Shown one piece after another: positions 24,062 to 35,775 of a stretch of DNA of 64,000 nt. The notes beneath the pieces are model-generated. The model did not search any database. It saw nothing but the letters and a program-made list of their open reading frames with translations, and was not told the origin of the DNA. The stretch covers positions 310,001 to 374,000 of the forward strand of contig JAFFJZ010000087.1 of the NCBI GenBank assembly GCA_018340375.1. The letters run 5' to 3'. Source of the DNA: Gonatopus flavifemur (Eukaryota; Arthropoda; Insecta; Hymenoptera; Dryinidae). The position numbers and the translations under genes were made by a program. Within the stretch, counting starts at the first letter, position 1; every line of letters starts with the position of its first letter.

Positions 24062-24862
24062 ACCATGTTGGATTCGCCATTCGCAATTCCGGGAATCTGA
24101 GTCCGGATTTGTGATCAGCGAACCCAAAAACCCCAGTATGACAATGTTTTTACAAATTCAAGAGATTTAGAATTTTTTCAACCACCATATTAGATTGGCC
24201 ATTTGCGATTCCGGGAATCTGAGTCCGGATTCATGATCGGCGACCACGAAACCCTCAGGATGTTGATATTTCCATAAATTGAAGCGAATTAGATGTTTTT
24301 CCGACCTCCATATTAGATTCTTCATTTGTAATTCCGGAAATCTGGGTTCTGAATCATCATGAGCGACCCGAAAAACTCCTTTCCCCCATGTTTCAGGGAA
24401 TTCGGAGTGATTCTGGAATTCCGGCCACCATATTGGATTCGACATTTGCAATTCCGGAAATCTGAGTCCGGATTCGTGATCCGCGACCAAAAAACCCCCT
24501 TCCCCCACGTTTCAGAAAATCCGGAGTGATTCTGAAATTCCGGCCGCCATATTGGATCCACCATTTGTAATTTCAATATTCCAACTGGATGCAATTAATC
24601 CGAGATGCTCGAATTGCATGTTCCAATCCACAGAATTATCCAACCCCCGTGTATCATAGTTTTATGACCAGTTTTGATCATCATCATCACGTTCCCTCCT
24701 CGTTTCCGTCGCCATATTGGTTAAATAGTCGCCATGTTTGAAAAGCACCATACAGCATTGAAAAGTAGACACTTCAACGAAAATTTGAAGCCCATTAAAC
24801 ATTTTTCATCTCAAAAATTGAAATGCGGAGGGGGGGCGGCTGATCTGACAAAGAATGCCCCA
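24062..24862. repeat. Right TIR with 121-bp tandem units
   Basis: This is the reverse complement of 16892-17815 with about one unit fewer. The unit marker CCGGAAATCTGAGTCCGGATT recurs near 24085, 24210, 24335 and 24455. The outer end reads GAATGCCCCA and is followed by TATACATATG. Confidence 0.8.
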
Positions 24863-25693
24863 TATACATATGTATACATATATATCCAAAGAACTCTGAA
24901 TATTCGACTTCCAAACTAGTAGATTTTTGAAATCATACATTCCTATATTTTAGATGGAAAGAACAAAATCTTTTTCGGTATTGTTCATAATAATTAGTTT
25001 GATCTGTGGAACTTCACTTTTGAATACATGCTAATTTTAATATAAGAAAATATAATATAGACTGAACGTTACGCCAGTGAATCTGGTACGACTCATTCAT
25101 ATAAACAAAACTGATTGAAGTCTCTCTGTTGTAGTCTGTGTATTCATGGGAGTACCCCTCAAATATATGATGTAACTAAGAGGGACACGAATTCTTTTCT
25201 CTTTCCCTCTATTCCTTTTACTTTCTCTAAAATAATTATAAGAAAGACTTCTATCTTCTTGTATTCATTGAGAATGCAACAGGGAAGAAATCGAATCGAG
25301 GCTTGTTATGTGTAGGATTCATCCACCTGAACTGATGAAGTTCATCCCAGCCAAAGGTACTTTTATCAATTGAAGAAAGTAATATCATGATTGGAATCTT
25401 CCCTTTATTTGCATACAAATCTCGGTATTGAGACATGGTTGAGAACTTTTAGGGGACGATTGTGACAACTTATTTGAATTATATGCCATGATTACGCCTT
25501 TGGGAGTTCTCGACTAATCAATCTGTAGTTATGATTATATAGGTTTCAGATGAAAACTGATTTGAGAGTAGCATCTCATAGCATGGTGTGTGTGATATGG
25601 GGAATAGTGGGAGATGATTGAAACAAAGAAATTATCCTCTATATATTAAGAATCTCCCCCCACCAAAGGTAATTCTTGCCCCTGTGATGATGA
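24863..25693. other. Unassigned AT-rich spacer
   Basis: I see no supported gene here. Short frames of about 60 codons at 25115 and 25251 have no recognisable content. It may be the upstream (U3-like) part of the following LTR element, but the 3' LTR is too short to test this. Confidence 0.35.
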
Positions 25694-25739
25694 TATAAAA
25701 GACGGGTCGTGCCCTGTGGCCAAGCACTCTTGTTCATTC
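25694..25739 (+). promoter_or_regulatory. Candidate core promoter: TATAAAAG and initiator
   Basis: TATAAAAG at 25694-25701 is followed by TCATTC at 25734-25739, which fits the arthropod initiator consensus. The spacing is about 42 bp to the initiator A, somewhat longer than the usual 30. It lies upstream of the motif array and of the primer site at 27772, as expected for an LTR promoter. The link to that element is inferred. Confidence 0.4.
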
Positions 25740-25829
25740 TCAGCATGCATTAACATCATTTGAAAATCAAATCTTCAATTATAATAGTGTTTCAAAACCG
25801 GCCAGCAGTCAACAAAATTGACAGTAAGT

Positions 25830-26930
25830 TCATTTTCTCTAACTTTAGTTACACGAGTGGTTCCTACGTTAGAGTCGACGGCACAAGCGGTTTCGATATT
25901 CTTCTCCTTCATCCTCTCACATCGACGATACAAGCGGTCGCGGTGTTCTTCCTTTTTCAACCATCCTCATTGAACGATACAAGCGATCGGGATATGGGAT
26001 ATTCTTCCTTCCAATTCCATAATTTTTACATCTCTCACTGACAGAAATTTTTTGCCTTTTCTTTCATTTTTTTTTATACGAAAGGAGTTTAGTCACATGT
26101 GATCGTAATGTTCAACAGTGGATGCAGAAGTTTGTAACAGTGTGCATAGAATTTGTCATCGAACGACACCAGTGATCGGGATATGAAATATTTGCCTCAA
26201 TATTTCTTCAATATCATAACTTAATAATTTTCATCGAATGACACTAGTGGTCAGGGTATGGAAATTTCTTTAGTCTCGAATCAATATTTCATCATTGTTG
26301 AAAACTTCTCGAATCAACTACAATTTTCCTTTTCATCAAACGACACGAGTGGTCGGGATATGAAATGTCTTTCCTCAACTGAATATTTCATTTTTTATCA
26401 AGAATATTTATAAGTCTTCACTCATTTCTTTTGTACACTCGTGACTGAATTCTAAAATTGGTCGCATTATTTTACACGATCAGACAGGGGTTCTAGCAGT
26501 GCACAATCATTCCTCCAAATACTCAAATTCTCACATCTCAATATTCTCGTTGAACGATACCAGCGGTCGAGATACGAAATATTCTTTTTCTTAATATCAA
26601 TATCTCATGGAATAATACAAGTGGTTGTTTCTGGGATATTCTTTGCTTATAACTCAATATTCTCGTTGAACGATACCAGTGGTCGGGATTCGAGATTTTG
26701 TTCTGATTGAACCATACATTTCCTAATTTCTTTATTCCAACCAGTTTTGTTTTTTCCAAACGACACAAGAAATCGTACCGCATTCTTTTCATAGCACAAG
26801 CGGTCATGATTGAAAGTCATTCTTTTCATGGCACAAGCGGTCATGATTAGAAGTCATTCTTTTCATGGCACGAGCGGTCATGATTAGAAGTCATTCTTTT
26901 CATGATACAAGCGGTCGTAAATCGAAGTGA
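25830..26930. repeat. Degenerate motif array (GACAC-AG-GGTCGGGATA type)
   Basis: At least fourteen loosely spaced copies of a motif like CGAACGATACCAGTGGTCGG occur across 1.1 kb. Examples are near 25835, 25885, 25920, 25975, 26160, 26230, 26340, 26555, 26615 and 26670. Four tighter copies around 26790-26910 share ATTCTTTTCATGGCACAAGC (period about 50 bp). The core ACAAGCGGTC or ACCAGTGGTCGGGAT is kept while spacers vary in length and sequence. That pattern fits repeated protein-binding sites better than a simple tandem repeat. Confidence 0.75.
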
Positions 26931-27020
26931 TTTGAATTAATTTCTTCCATCCCTTCACTTTTCACCTTTATCCCTTCAGCGTGTCAAAGAAATATATATA
27001 TTTTTTTTAATCCCAATGCT

Positions 27021-27568
27021 GTGCCGCGACAACGTCCATTCTTCATAATTTTTGAGAGATTAATTCCACATGATCTTCCTCATAGGAATGGATTATGTGA
27101 AATAACTGTTTTTCCTTCTTCCTTTTTTGTAGTGACTCGCGATATCAAGACAATATTGCAAGAATTGCAGAGGACCAAGGCCCATATCATACCCAAACAA
27201 CGCCCTAAAAATAATTTTGGGGATAGGCTCAACAACAAAGCATTCAGGAGGACGAATTCAAAAATAAAAAAAGTCACAAATCAATACAAAGAGTTATTAG
27301 CAGAATATAACCCAGCATTAGGATCTCTCCCCGAAGAACGGGTTCATGTAGGGGCAAGGGTGGAGAAATCAAACCAAAATTACCATTGAGAAGTAACATA
27401 TGTATTGAAACCTGTCAGGAATATTTTAAATGTGAAAATTGTAAGGATTTCGTTTACAAAGATGCAAAATTACCATTAGATTTGATAAATAAAATTAGAT
27501 TTTCTAAAGAAGGGAACAAGAGGATAGTTTGTATGAGAATATTTGGGGATCACCCCGAAAATCTGTAG
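27021..27568 (+). CDS. Unrecognised ORF pair upstream of the Gypsy primer site
   Basis: A 122-codon frame (27021-27389) overlaps by a few bases a 60-codon frame (27386-27568) in another phase. A long pyrimidine run ending TTTTTTGTAG at 27132 looks like a splice acceptor. The frame after it (TRDIKTILQELQRTKAHIIP onward) looks more protein-like than the part before it. The second frame has a cysteine pattern CIETCQEYFKCENC suggestive of a small zinc-binding fold. If 25.7-27.77 kb is an LTR, this would be an ORF inside an LTR. I do not recognise the protein and cannot exclude a chance frame. Confidence 0.35.
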
Positions 27569-27771
27569 ATCCATATATATATATCAAAGCTTATGTAAAT
27601 CCATTTCCTGAAATTTCATTTATTTTTCAAACACCCTCACCGTACCGTTTCTCCCCGGTCCCATACATAAATGGAGCATATATACATACGAATTTATTGA
27701 GAAGGAATTCTATTTCTTTCCAATGAGTCACAGAAGAGAATTCTGGATTCTCTGGACGTGACATAATATTT

Positions 27772-27788
27772 TGGCGCAGTCGGTAGGA
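27772..27788 (+). other. Gypsy-type primer binding site, tRNA-Ser
   Basis: TGGCGCAGTCGGTAGGA is a 17-nt complement of the 3' end of tRNA-Ser including CCA, the primer known for the 17.6/297 group of Gypsy elements. Just before it the sequence reads GACGTGACATAATATTT, so the preceding LTR may end at TGACA with a short spacer. Confidence 0.88.
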
Positions 27789-28540
27789 CTGGACGGACGG
27801 AATCGTGAGGAAACGCAAAGTTTTTTCCATCAGGACATTGCTTTTCTGAATCTCTGAATGAACATTAATAATATTCAGAATCTTGAAATATTCCAAATTC
27901 ATATACATTTATCCCATCATGCTCAGAAAACCCTTCATTCTTTTGGCATATCGTTAACGCTTCAATCAAGCGACCGCGTCAGAAAGGTGAACTTCGATAT
28001 CGTCATGATAGGGACCGCGATTAATTCAAAATTGACTAGAATCACATTGTAAATGCTTCAATGAGCAACCGCGTCAGATAGATAACTTCAATGTCTCAGT
28101 CGAATATTAGTTAATTGCGTGGGATTCAATGGTTAATCAAAGGGATTTCCTTGAGTCACTCTTTCTTATGAGTTGCAAAACGCACTAAATATCAAACGAA
28201 ATCTTCAATTCTCAGGAATACATTCAAATCATGTTAGTAAGCTACGGATAAAATCGAATTCAAATCAACAAGAATAAGTTACGAGTAAGCTAAGGACGCA
28301 TTCGACGGTACAACTATAAAAAAGGAAGCATACAACCGCAAGTCACGGTCACAAGTAAGCTACAACTTATTCAAATTCCAACAAATAACAGAAAAAAAGG
28401 AGAGTCAATCCACAAATGAACAGATGAAACTGACGAATAAAATTGTAACAAATGATTGAATAAACAAAACTAACAATTATACATAACTCGAAGGATCACC
28501 ATTGGAATCCATTCAAATCAATTAATTCATTCTCGCGAAT

Positions 28541-28850
28541 TTAAATGTAGACGTTTATCCTGCGAAAATGATACATTGAAAATAATACATTCAAATGCAG
28601 ACGTTTATCCTGCAAAAATGATACATTAAAAATAATACATTCAAATGCAGACGTTTATTCTGCAAAAATAATATATTAAAAATAGTACATTCAAATGCAG
28701 ACGTTTATTCTGCAAAAAAAAATAATATATTGAAAACAATACTTTCAAATGCAGACGTTTATCCTGCATAAATTATAAATCGAACGAAACTTATAAATCA
28801 TAAAACAACAAAATTCATATTTCCAAAAGCAGACGTTTATCCTGCGCAAA
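28541..28850 (+). repeat. Leader tandem repeats containing a GCAG...CTGC hairpin
   Basis: Six copies of a roughly 50-bp unit carry AATGCAGACGTTTATCCTGC, near 28543, 28592, 28641, 28690, 28747 and 28830. GCAG and CTGC at its ends can pair around a 9-base loop. The flanks are A-rich (AAAATAATACATTC). The position, between primer site and Gag start, is where packaging or translation signals sit in retroelements; that role is inferred. Confidence 0.8.
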
Positions 28851-28925
28851 TCAATAATTGATACAAAGGAGTATAATCAATAATGATAGTAAGTGAATAA
28901 AAGATAACATAAAACGAATGACTGA

Positions 28926-30660
28926 ATGTCCAAGTACACCCTTCGAAGTCAGACTAAAGGGTTAGACGAGCAAACAAAAAACACTGTACTCTTTGAAACT
29001 TCCACACCAACTCAACCAACGGGAACTAATAAAACCCTTCCTAAAACCGAACAGACACTACAACTATCGCCTATTCCAGGAACTCCATTTTCTGAGCTGA
29101 ACGATACTCTTGAAAACGATTCCCAAAACGATATAACTGTGTTAAATGGCTCGCAAAACGATATATCTCAAAAACATACCACTGTAATAAATAATTCTCG
29201 GAAATCTAAGGGTAGAGAATTCCTTGGAGGCAGTTTTATTCATATAAATACCCAAGAAGCTGAATCCACCAATAAAATGGCGCATTCATTGAAGGTTCGT
29301 GATGTAGTAGGAATGACCCCTATTTTCAGCGGTTCGCAAAGCGATTGTGCTCATAGGGAGTTTGCTGCTGCTTGCTTAGATGCGAGAGATATGGTCCGAA
29401 ACGGACCTAACAAATTTAATTGGAACACGTTTGCGTGAGGGCGCATTACAAATAGTTCGGAGCGGGGAATCCGCCGATTTGGATGCACTTTTGAAACTAT
29501 TAAAGGGAATTTATGACTCGCAGGATTCTAGTTTGTCTCTGTGCGGTGAAAGTACCAAATTATGTCAAGAACCGAATGAAGATGTGGCGGATTATTTTAA
29601 TCGGGCCAGAATGTTAGGCAATCAAATCATTGGAGCCTTCAGAGCCGAGAATGATGATGACATCTCTGATGCGAAGAAATTAGAATTAGAAGGAGTAGTT
29701 TGTAAAGCATTTGTTCCCGGTTTGAACAGCGAAATTTATACTTTAATGACAGAATAAACAAATTTCAGTAGAGCAGGCCCCGAGGCAATATGCATAGAAA
29801 AACAATTGGTAACACAAAAAGCACTTCGTGCAGGTGTATCGAAAAATGAGTGTTGCGTAATATGTGAAGACCCAAAGCACAAATCTAGGGAAAGCCCATT
29901 GATCGCGAAAAATTCGATTGAAAAGCCGAAATGTAAAATTTGTAATCGCGATGGACATACGGCAAAAGACTGTAGGAGTCTGGTGAATAGAATCAATGGG
30001 AATGCGGTTGAATGTCAATTTTGTGATAAGGTAGGACACGAAGCTAAAAATTGTAGGAACATTATTCAAAACAATAATCCGAATTCTTATAATCGCGGTA
30101 GAGACACCTGTCAATAATATAAAAAGATCGGTCATTTGGCTGATGAATGTAGATTCTATGTACCAATCAAAACGACGCAAGTTGTCAAGAAATCTCAACT
30201 TTGTGGCATGAATAATCACGGAGCAAGGGATTGCAGAATGTCAAGACCATGCCCCAGATGCGGAAAAGCCGGTCATTTAGCAATGAATTGTTCCGATTCA
30301 AGGAGATGCCAGTATTGTCAAAATACTGGACGATTTGCCGATTCCTGTCCAAGAATTCATAATTAGAGAGGCCCTCTCTGTCAATTCTGTAGAATTTCTG
30401 GACATACTGCAGACGTGTGTCGGAAATTGCAATTCCAATTGAGACCTCAGACTAACTCTCAACCAAATAATTCCAATTACGGAAATAATTTATTCAATAA
30501 TGCTCGTAGTTACGGAAATAATCAAAATCAGAACAATAATTTCCCAAATGCGCGAACTTCAGGAAACTCGCGAGATCTCCCCGCGAGGGAGGCTGGGAAT
30601 CCAAATCCAGTACGAATGATACAGGGAGAAGGAATTCCCAAACAGCAAATGTCAATGTAA
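28926..30660 (+). pseudogene. Gag of the chuvirus-Env Gypsy element, multi-knuckle
   Basis: The frame begins at 28926 (MSKYTLRSQTKGLDEQ), with a frame change near 29400-29430, then continues to 30660 with stops at 29755, 30115 and 30364. The N-terminal part is polar; the middle has a capsid-like helical region (ALLKLLKGIYDSQD, EDVADYFNRARML). The C-terminal third is an array of about seven CCHC-type modules, including CKICNRDGHTAKDC, CQFCDKVGHEAKNC, CPRCGKAGHLAMNC, CQYCQNTGRFADSC and CQFCRISGHTADVC. Two others have a lost or changed cysteine. An asparagine-rich tail follows. Most Gypsy Gags have one to three knuckles, so the array is exceptional. Gag would package genomic RNA. Confidence 0.82.
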
Positions 30661-33600
30661 CTCTAGAAAAGCATTCTCCATCAATTGTCACGCACATTTC
30701 CAAATCAACTAAATTTCTTATAGATTCAGGCGCAGGACCCTGCTCAATTAAAGAGAATGCTATCAGAGACAAAATCAAAATTAATACAGATGAAATACTA
30801 CTTTCATCAGGAATTTCTTCTCAAATAGTGCCGACTTTAGGGGAAATAATATCAAATTCTCTAGGTAACGTAACTAGATTCCATGTCGTGCCCGATAATT
30901 TCCCAATTGAACAAGACGGAATCATTGGTGCTTCATTTCTCGCAAAACATAGAGCTAAACTCAACTGGGAGACAAATTGTTTAGAGATAAATGACTTAAA
31001 AATTCCTTTTTATATTGAAACAAAAATATACACCATCTCACCTCGTAGTAGACAAAACATGCACGTAAATTTGAGGGAAACTTCCCTCGAGGAAGGATAT
31101 ATCTCTAAATTGAATGCAGGTGAAGGACTTCTCATCGGAAATTGCGTGGTGAAAATAACAACCGTCAAGTCTTTTTACCCATCGTCAACACTACCCATGA
31201 AGAGATACAAGTGTCAGTCCCAGAATTGAACACACAGGGAATAGAACAGATTCACAATATCACTTTCGATAATGGAAACCTTAAAAGGAAAAGCGGTAGG
31301 AAAAAACGGAATTTATCAAACATTCAGAAGAGGAAAATTTTCACAGTGAAGGAAAATGATAGATTCAAACAAGCCATTGGGTTACTAAGGTTAGATCACT
31401 TAAGCACTGAAGAACGTAAAGAAATTGAAATTTGAATTCGTGATACTCTGGATCTATATCACATTCCGGGCGAAAAATTAACTTGTACTAACGTATTAGA
31501 ACATACAATAACTACTACCGATGAAAACCCAATTTATACTAAAAAATATAAATCCCCCCCCCCCATGTTGAAGGATGGAATAATAAAACAAGTTGATGAT
31601 TTATTGAACGATGGGATAATACAACCCTCACAATCTCCTTATAACACTCCCGTATGGATAGTTCCGAAGAACGCAGATTCGCAGGGAAATCAAAGATGGC
31701 GAATGGTATTGGATTTTCGGACTCTGAACGAAAAAACAGTAGGAAACGCGTATCCCCTACCAAATATCATGGAAATATTAGATCAGTTGGGTGGTGCTAA
31801 ATACTTCAGTACCTTCGATTTCGCTTCTGGATTCCATCAGATTGGAAAGAGTGAAAAGGAACGACACAAAACCACGTTTCCAACCCCCCATGGTCATTAC
31901 GAATTCCTAAGGATGCCATTTGGACTAAAAAATGCCCCTGCCACTATTCAACACTTAATGGACACAGTCTTAACAGGTTTGCAAGGAATTGAATTATTCG
32001 TTTATTTGGACGATTTAGTTATCTACGCAAAAACACTTCCTGAAAATAGAAAAAAATACTTGAATTTAGCACACAAACTACGTCAAGCAAATTTGAAATT
32101 GCAACCTGATAAATGTGAATCTCTACGTCATGAAGTTGCATACTTGGGTCATGAAATGACGGAAAACGGGTTGAAACCAAATGATGAAAATCTCGAAGCC
32201 GTAAAAAAATTCCCGAGACCCAAAAACGCGAAAAATATAAAATAATTTCTAGGATTAGCCGGTTATTATAGAAGGTTCAAACATGATTTTTCAAAAATCG
32301 CATTACCATTAACTAAACTTCATTCCTTTCCCATGGAATGGAGAACAGAACGAAGCATTTGAAATATTGAAAGAAAAATTATGCCAAGAGCCAGTCTTGC
32401 AATATCCAGATTTCGATAAACCCTTTCTACTCACAACTGATGCTAGTGGCTATGCCATCGCGGGAATAGTAAGTCAAGGCCCTGTAGGTAAGGATAAACC
32501 ATGTGCGTATACCTCTAGACTTCTAAATGCAAACGAACGAAAGTATAGTACCTATGAAAAAGAAGCGCTTGCTATTTTATACAGTGTTTCTCACTTTCGC
32601 CCGTATCTGTATGGGAGGAAATTCACTATAGTGACTGATCATGAACCATTGGTCTGGATGCGCACTGCTAAAGATCCAACTTCTCGACTTACTAGGTGGC
32701 GTTTGAAACTAGAAGAGTACAATTTTGATATATTCTATAAAGCAGGAGAGATGAACGTGGATGCTGATGCCCTGTCTCGTAATCCATTCGACAAAGTGGA
32801 TGAGGTTAATGAAAGAACAGAAGAAAATACTGATTCAGGAAAGAGACAAGGAATCCCGGAATCACAGGGAAATTCCGATTGCATAATCAAAGATACCAAA
32901 ACGATTTATGCAAATGGAAGCATCCCAAGACGATCTACTAGGACTCCGAAATTAACGGAGGAAGGTCATCAATATCGTGAAGAGATAGAAAAAAGGAAAA
33001 GAAAGCTTCCGCCAATAAATTATGAATTGCATTATGAGAGTGACAAAACTCTCTAAATCTAATAATAACAACAATAAATATCATAAACCAATTCCTAAAG
33101 ATTTTAAAAAACCGGCAGATAAAGAGGATGACGATCTAATTTCTCCTGATATTGAGAACTCTTATGATTTTATATCCGAAAACCCTAACGAATTACTAGA
33201 ATCGATATCACACGAACATAATGATTTAACCCCAAAATCCTTCGGGAAGCCCCCTAATAAAAATTCTATCAATCATTCAGATTTAGAGGATGACCTTGAT
33301 AATGATGAGGAAGAATCCGACACTGATGAATCGGTAGTTGATGAGGAAATTGGAAATTTTGAATCGCGTAAAAGGAAATTACGATATGGAAACAATATTT
33401 TCGAAAATAGAGACCAACTATGGATGAAGAAGGATAATTATCTGTTTTTCCTCAATGATGGAGGAAAACCTATAGATAATATTACTAAGAGTTTTTCGAA
33501 ACGACATCATATAGATCATTTTGGAGTGATGGATATAAGAACATGCAAAATGGTTATGAAAGGTAGTAAATGGTACATTGGTTGATGTTTAATACCTTCA

Positions 33601-34807
33601 AAAACAATATCGAATACAGATGAGATATTTGGAAATCTGGAAATTGCATTAATTGAGTTGTGTGCCTTGGATTGAAATAATTGATAAATTCCAACAAGTC
33701 TTTGAAGATATGAATATGAAAATAACTTCCTGCTCAGGACTAGTCGAGAAACCATTAATAGCACAAAAAAATTCGATAATCGAAGAAGCCCATTCATCAT
33801 CCATAGGTGGACATAAGAGAGTATCGAAAACCTACAAAAGAATTAGAACAAATTATTATTGGGAGTATATGAAAGAGGACATTCAAAATTTTATACAACA
33901 ATGCTGACAGTGTAAATTGAAGAAATTGACGAGGCATAAAGTTAAACAACCCATGACAATTCCGGATACTCCAGGTTCGGCGTTTGAAAAATTAGCCCTT
34001 GATGTAGTAGGACCGTTTCCCCCGACTCAAAAACACGGGAATTGCTATATCTTAACGATGCAATTTTTACTTACAAAACATTGTACAGGAGTTGTGATGA
34101 AAGATGCAACATCACCCTCCATCGCTGACGCCCTCTTGAAGAGATTCATTTGCATTTATGGAACTCCTAAAGTTATTTTAACCGATCAAGGAACAAACTT
34201 CTTATTCAAACTAATGGAAATTCTCGCTGAAAAACTGAATATTAGGCAAATTAAAACAACAGCCTCCCATCCCCAAACGAATGGCTCACTCGAAAGAACT
34301 CATATAGTTCTGGTAGAATACTTATGTCAATACATTAGCAGAGATTCGGAATGGGATGACTGGGTGGAATTAGCTATGTTTTCGTATAATACGAGTATCC
34401 ATGAAGGTACTCATAGAACACCCTTTGAATTGGTTTTCGGGAAGATTCCCATAGTGCCATCTAACCGACCCCTACCAGAGTATGAACGTTTGGATACTTA
34501 TGATGACTATTTGATAAGACTTTTGTCTAGGTTAGACGGATTGCAAAAGGAGGCGAGACAAAATTTAGAGATTGCAAAACTCAAATCAAAAGAATATTAC
34601 GATAAGAAAATAAATCCGGTTACATTAGAAGCAGGAAATTATGTATTCATTAGGAAAGGGTTAAAAACGGGGAAATTGGGAGATCCGAATGAAGGTCCGT
34701 ATAAGATTTTAGGAATCATCGATGACAAAAACGTAAAACTAGAAATAGGAAAGAAGGAAAAATTGATCTCAATGGATAGAATCATACCCACTGAAATTCA
34801 CCTATAA
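30655..34807 (+). pseudogene. Pol of the chuvirus-Env Gypsy element
   Basis: Pol opens in the -1 phase relative to the end of Gag. The protease active site DSGAG is at 30723. After a phase change near 31190 and a stop at 31433, RT reads through a C11 run without loss of frame, with WIVPKN, LDFRTLN, FDFASGFHQI and the catalytic YLDD at 32003-32014. A stop at 32243 and a frameshift near 32335 precede RNase H (TTDASGYAI, STYEKEALAI, VTDHEPLVW, DADALSRNPF). A 180-residue acidic spacer (33022-33585) is followed by integrase with an HHCC finger broken by TGA at 33905-33907, then the core aspartates in LALDVVGP and LTDQGTNF and the glutamate in TNGSLERTH. It is non-functional. Confidence 0.9.
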
Positions 34808-34897
34808 AAATTGAATTAATTTTCCCATTCAAATTATCAACTATTTATCCTACTAATGTAGTGATTCAAAATTTATTCTCTTTTATCAAATAGAATC

Positions 34898-35359
34898 ATG
34901 CCTCAACAAAATCTAATGCCCGCCGAAGGATATCCGCCTCTCTCTAGGAAGGCCAGGCAATTGCACAAATGGCACTTGCTGCATTTGCTGGGTCAACCCA
35001 GGGCTATTCAAAAAGCCGCAATTGCTGAAGCTGTGAGGCGTGACGCTCATTTCAAAACAGAGCAGAAAATCGCTAAGCTCGCTTGCGAGGAACAAAGACA
35101 AATTATGGCATACTGGAAACAACAACAGGAAAAATTCCGAGGTTTGAACCAAGGGAAACCCAGAGACGGAGAAGCTGAGGAGACCCTCAACTCTGAGATC
35201 CCTGATAATCAACCCAAGGTTCTCTCTACTGTCCATGTTTCAGAGCCAAAGCCGACCGAGAACCCAAAAGTGGAGGAATATGATCCCGTCAAGAATTGGG
35301 AGTTACCTTCCACTTCCGAAACCAGTGTCCAACGGCCCGAACAGTTAATTACCCCCTGA
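34898..35359 (+). CDS. Accessory ORF 1 between integrase and env
   Basis: This is an intact 153-codon frame beginning MPQQNLMPAEGYPPLSRKARQ, 90 bp after the end of Pol. The N-terminal half is basic and helical (HKWHLLHLLGQPRAIQKAA, then a run rich in Q, E, K), suggestive of a coiled coil. The C-terminal half is rich in P, E, T and probably disordered. No signal peptide or known motif is visible. It is uninterrupted while its neighbours are broken, though short frames survive by chance more often. Function unknown; a subgenomic or spliced message would be needed to express it. Confidence 0.55.
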   Translation: MPQQNLMPAEGYPPLSRKARQLHKWHLLHLLGQPRAIQKAAIAEAVRRDAHFKTEQKIAKLACEEQRQIMAYWKQQQEKFRGLNQGKPRDGEAEETLNSEIPDNQPKVLSTVHVSEPKPTENPKVEEYDPVKNWELPSTSETSVQRPEQLITP

Positions 35360-35646
35360 TGAAACTAAAACTGCCGAAACCGAAAATTGAAAGAACAAAA
35401 TTCTGCCAACATTGTGGCATCAATTTGAAAAATATAAGGGACTACATTGGTCGCTTTGATTATTGCCCAAAATGTGGGCTCGATAGCAGATTTCACTCTC
35501 AAAGCGGAGAATCATATTCGCATCCTTTCAATTTTCTAACGATCTTATATTTTTGTTTTCTCTCTTCATGTAACGAGATATATTGTTCAATATTTTATTA
35601 TCAACGAGTGTATACCCAAGATTTTACGTATAAAATGAATAATTGA
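35358..35646 (+). CDS. Accessory ORF 2: CxxC zinc-ribbon-like
   Basis: The frame has no certain start; the methionine at 35358-35360 (MKLKLPKPKIERTKF) sits at the end of accessory ORF 1 with an overlapping stop/start. It contains two CxxC pairs, FCQHCG and YCPKCG, 22 residues apart, as in small zinc ribbons. A hydrophobic stretch (FLTILYFCFLSSC) follows near the C-terminus and could be a membrane segment. I do not recognise the family. Confidence 0.45.
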
Positions 35647-35775
35647 ATTGAAAATTCTCTTTTATTATTTGTTGAAACCCACATAGCCCAATCCATGCCA
35701 TTGCCATAGCCCTAGCCATGCAACCCTATTTCATAAATTATCGAAAGTCCTATAAACCATGACATAAGTGTATGT

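Larger units (their letters stand above)
16892..24862. mobile_element. 8-kb DNA transposon with long subterminal-repeat TIRs
   Basis: Inverted termini TGGGGCATTCTTTGTCAGATCAGCC face each other at 16892 and 24862. The arms are about 924 bp (left) and 801 bp (right). The interior holds a transposase on the minus strand, a second partial copy of the same gene in inverted orientation, and three later insertions: a LINE and two MITEs. The flanks are (TGTA)n and TATA-like, so a TA duplication is possible but unproven. The superfamily is not certain. Confidence 0.75.

Noticed and set aside
25694..27771. Firm call of a 2-kb 5' LTR for the Gypsy element
   Set aside because: The 3' LTR is cut after 56 bases and those bases are not found in this stretch, so LTR identity cannot be shown.
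30637..30643. CCCAAAC as a -1 slippery site at the Gag-Pol overlap
   Set aside because: The heptamer looks canonical but the Gag frame reads CCC AAA, the wrong phase for slippage on this motif. The overlap itself is real.
31554..31564. C11 run as a frameshift in the Gypsy RT
   Set aside because: The run plus the preceding T makes four whole codons and the same phase continues into the RT motifs, so no frameshift is needed there.
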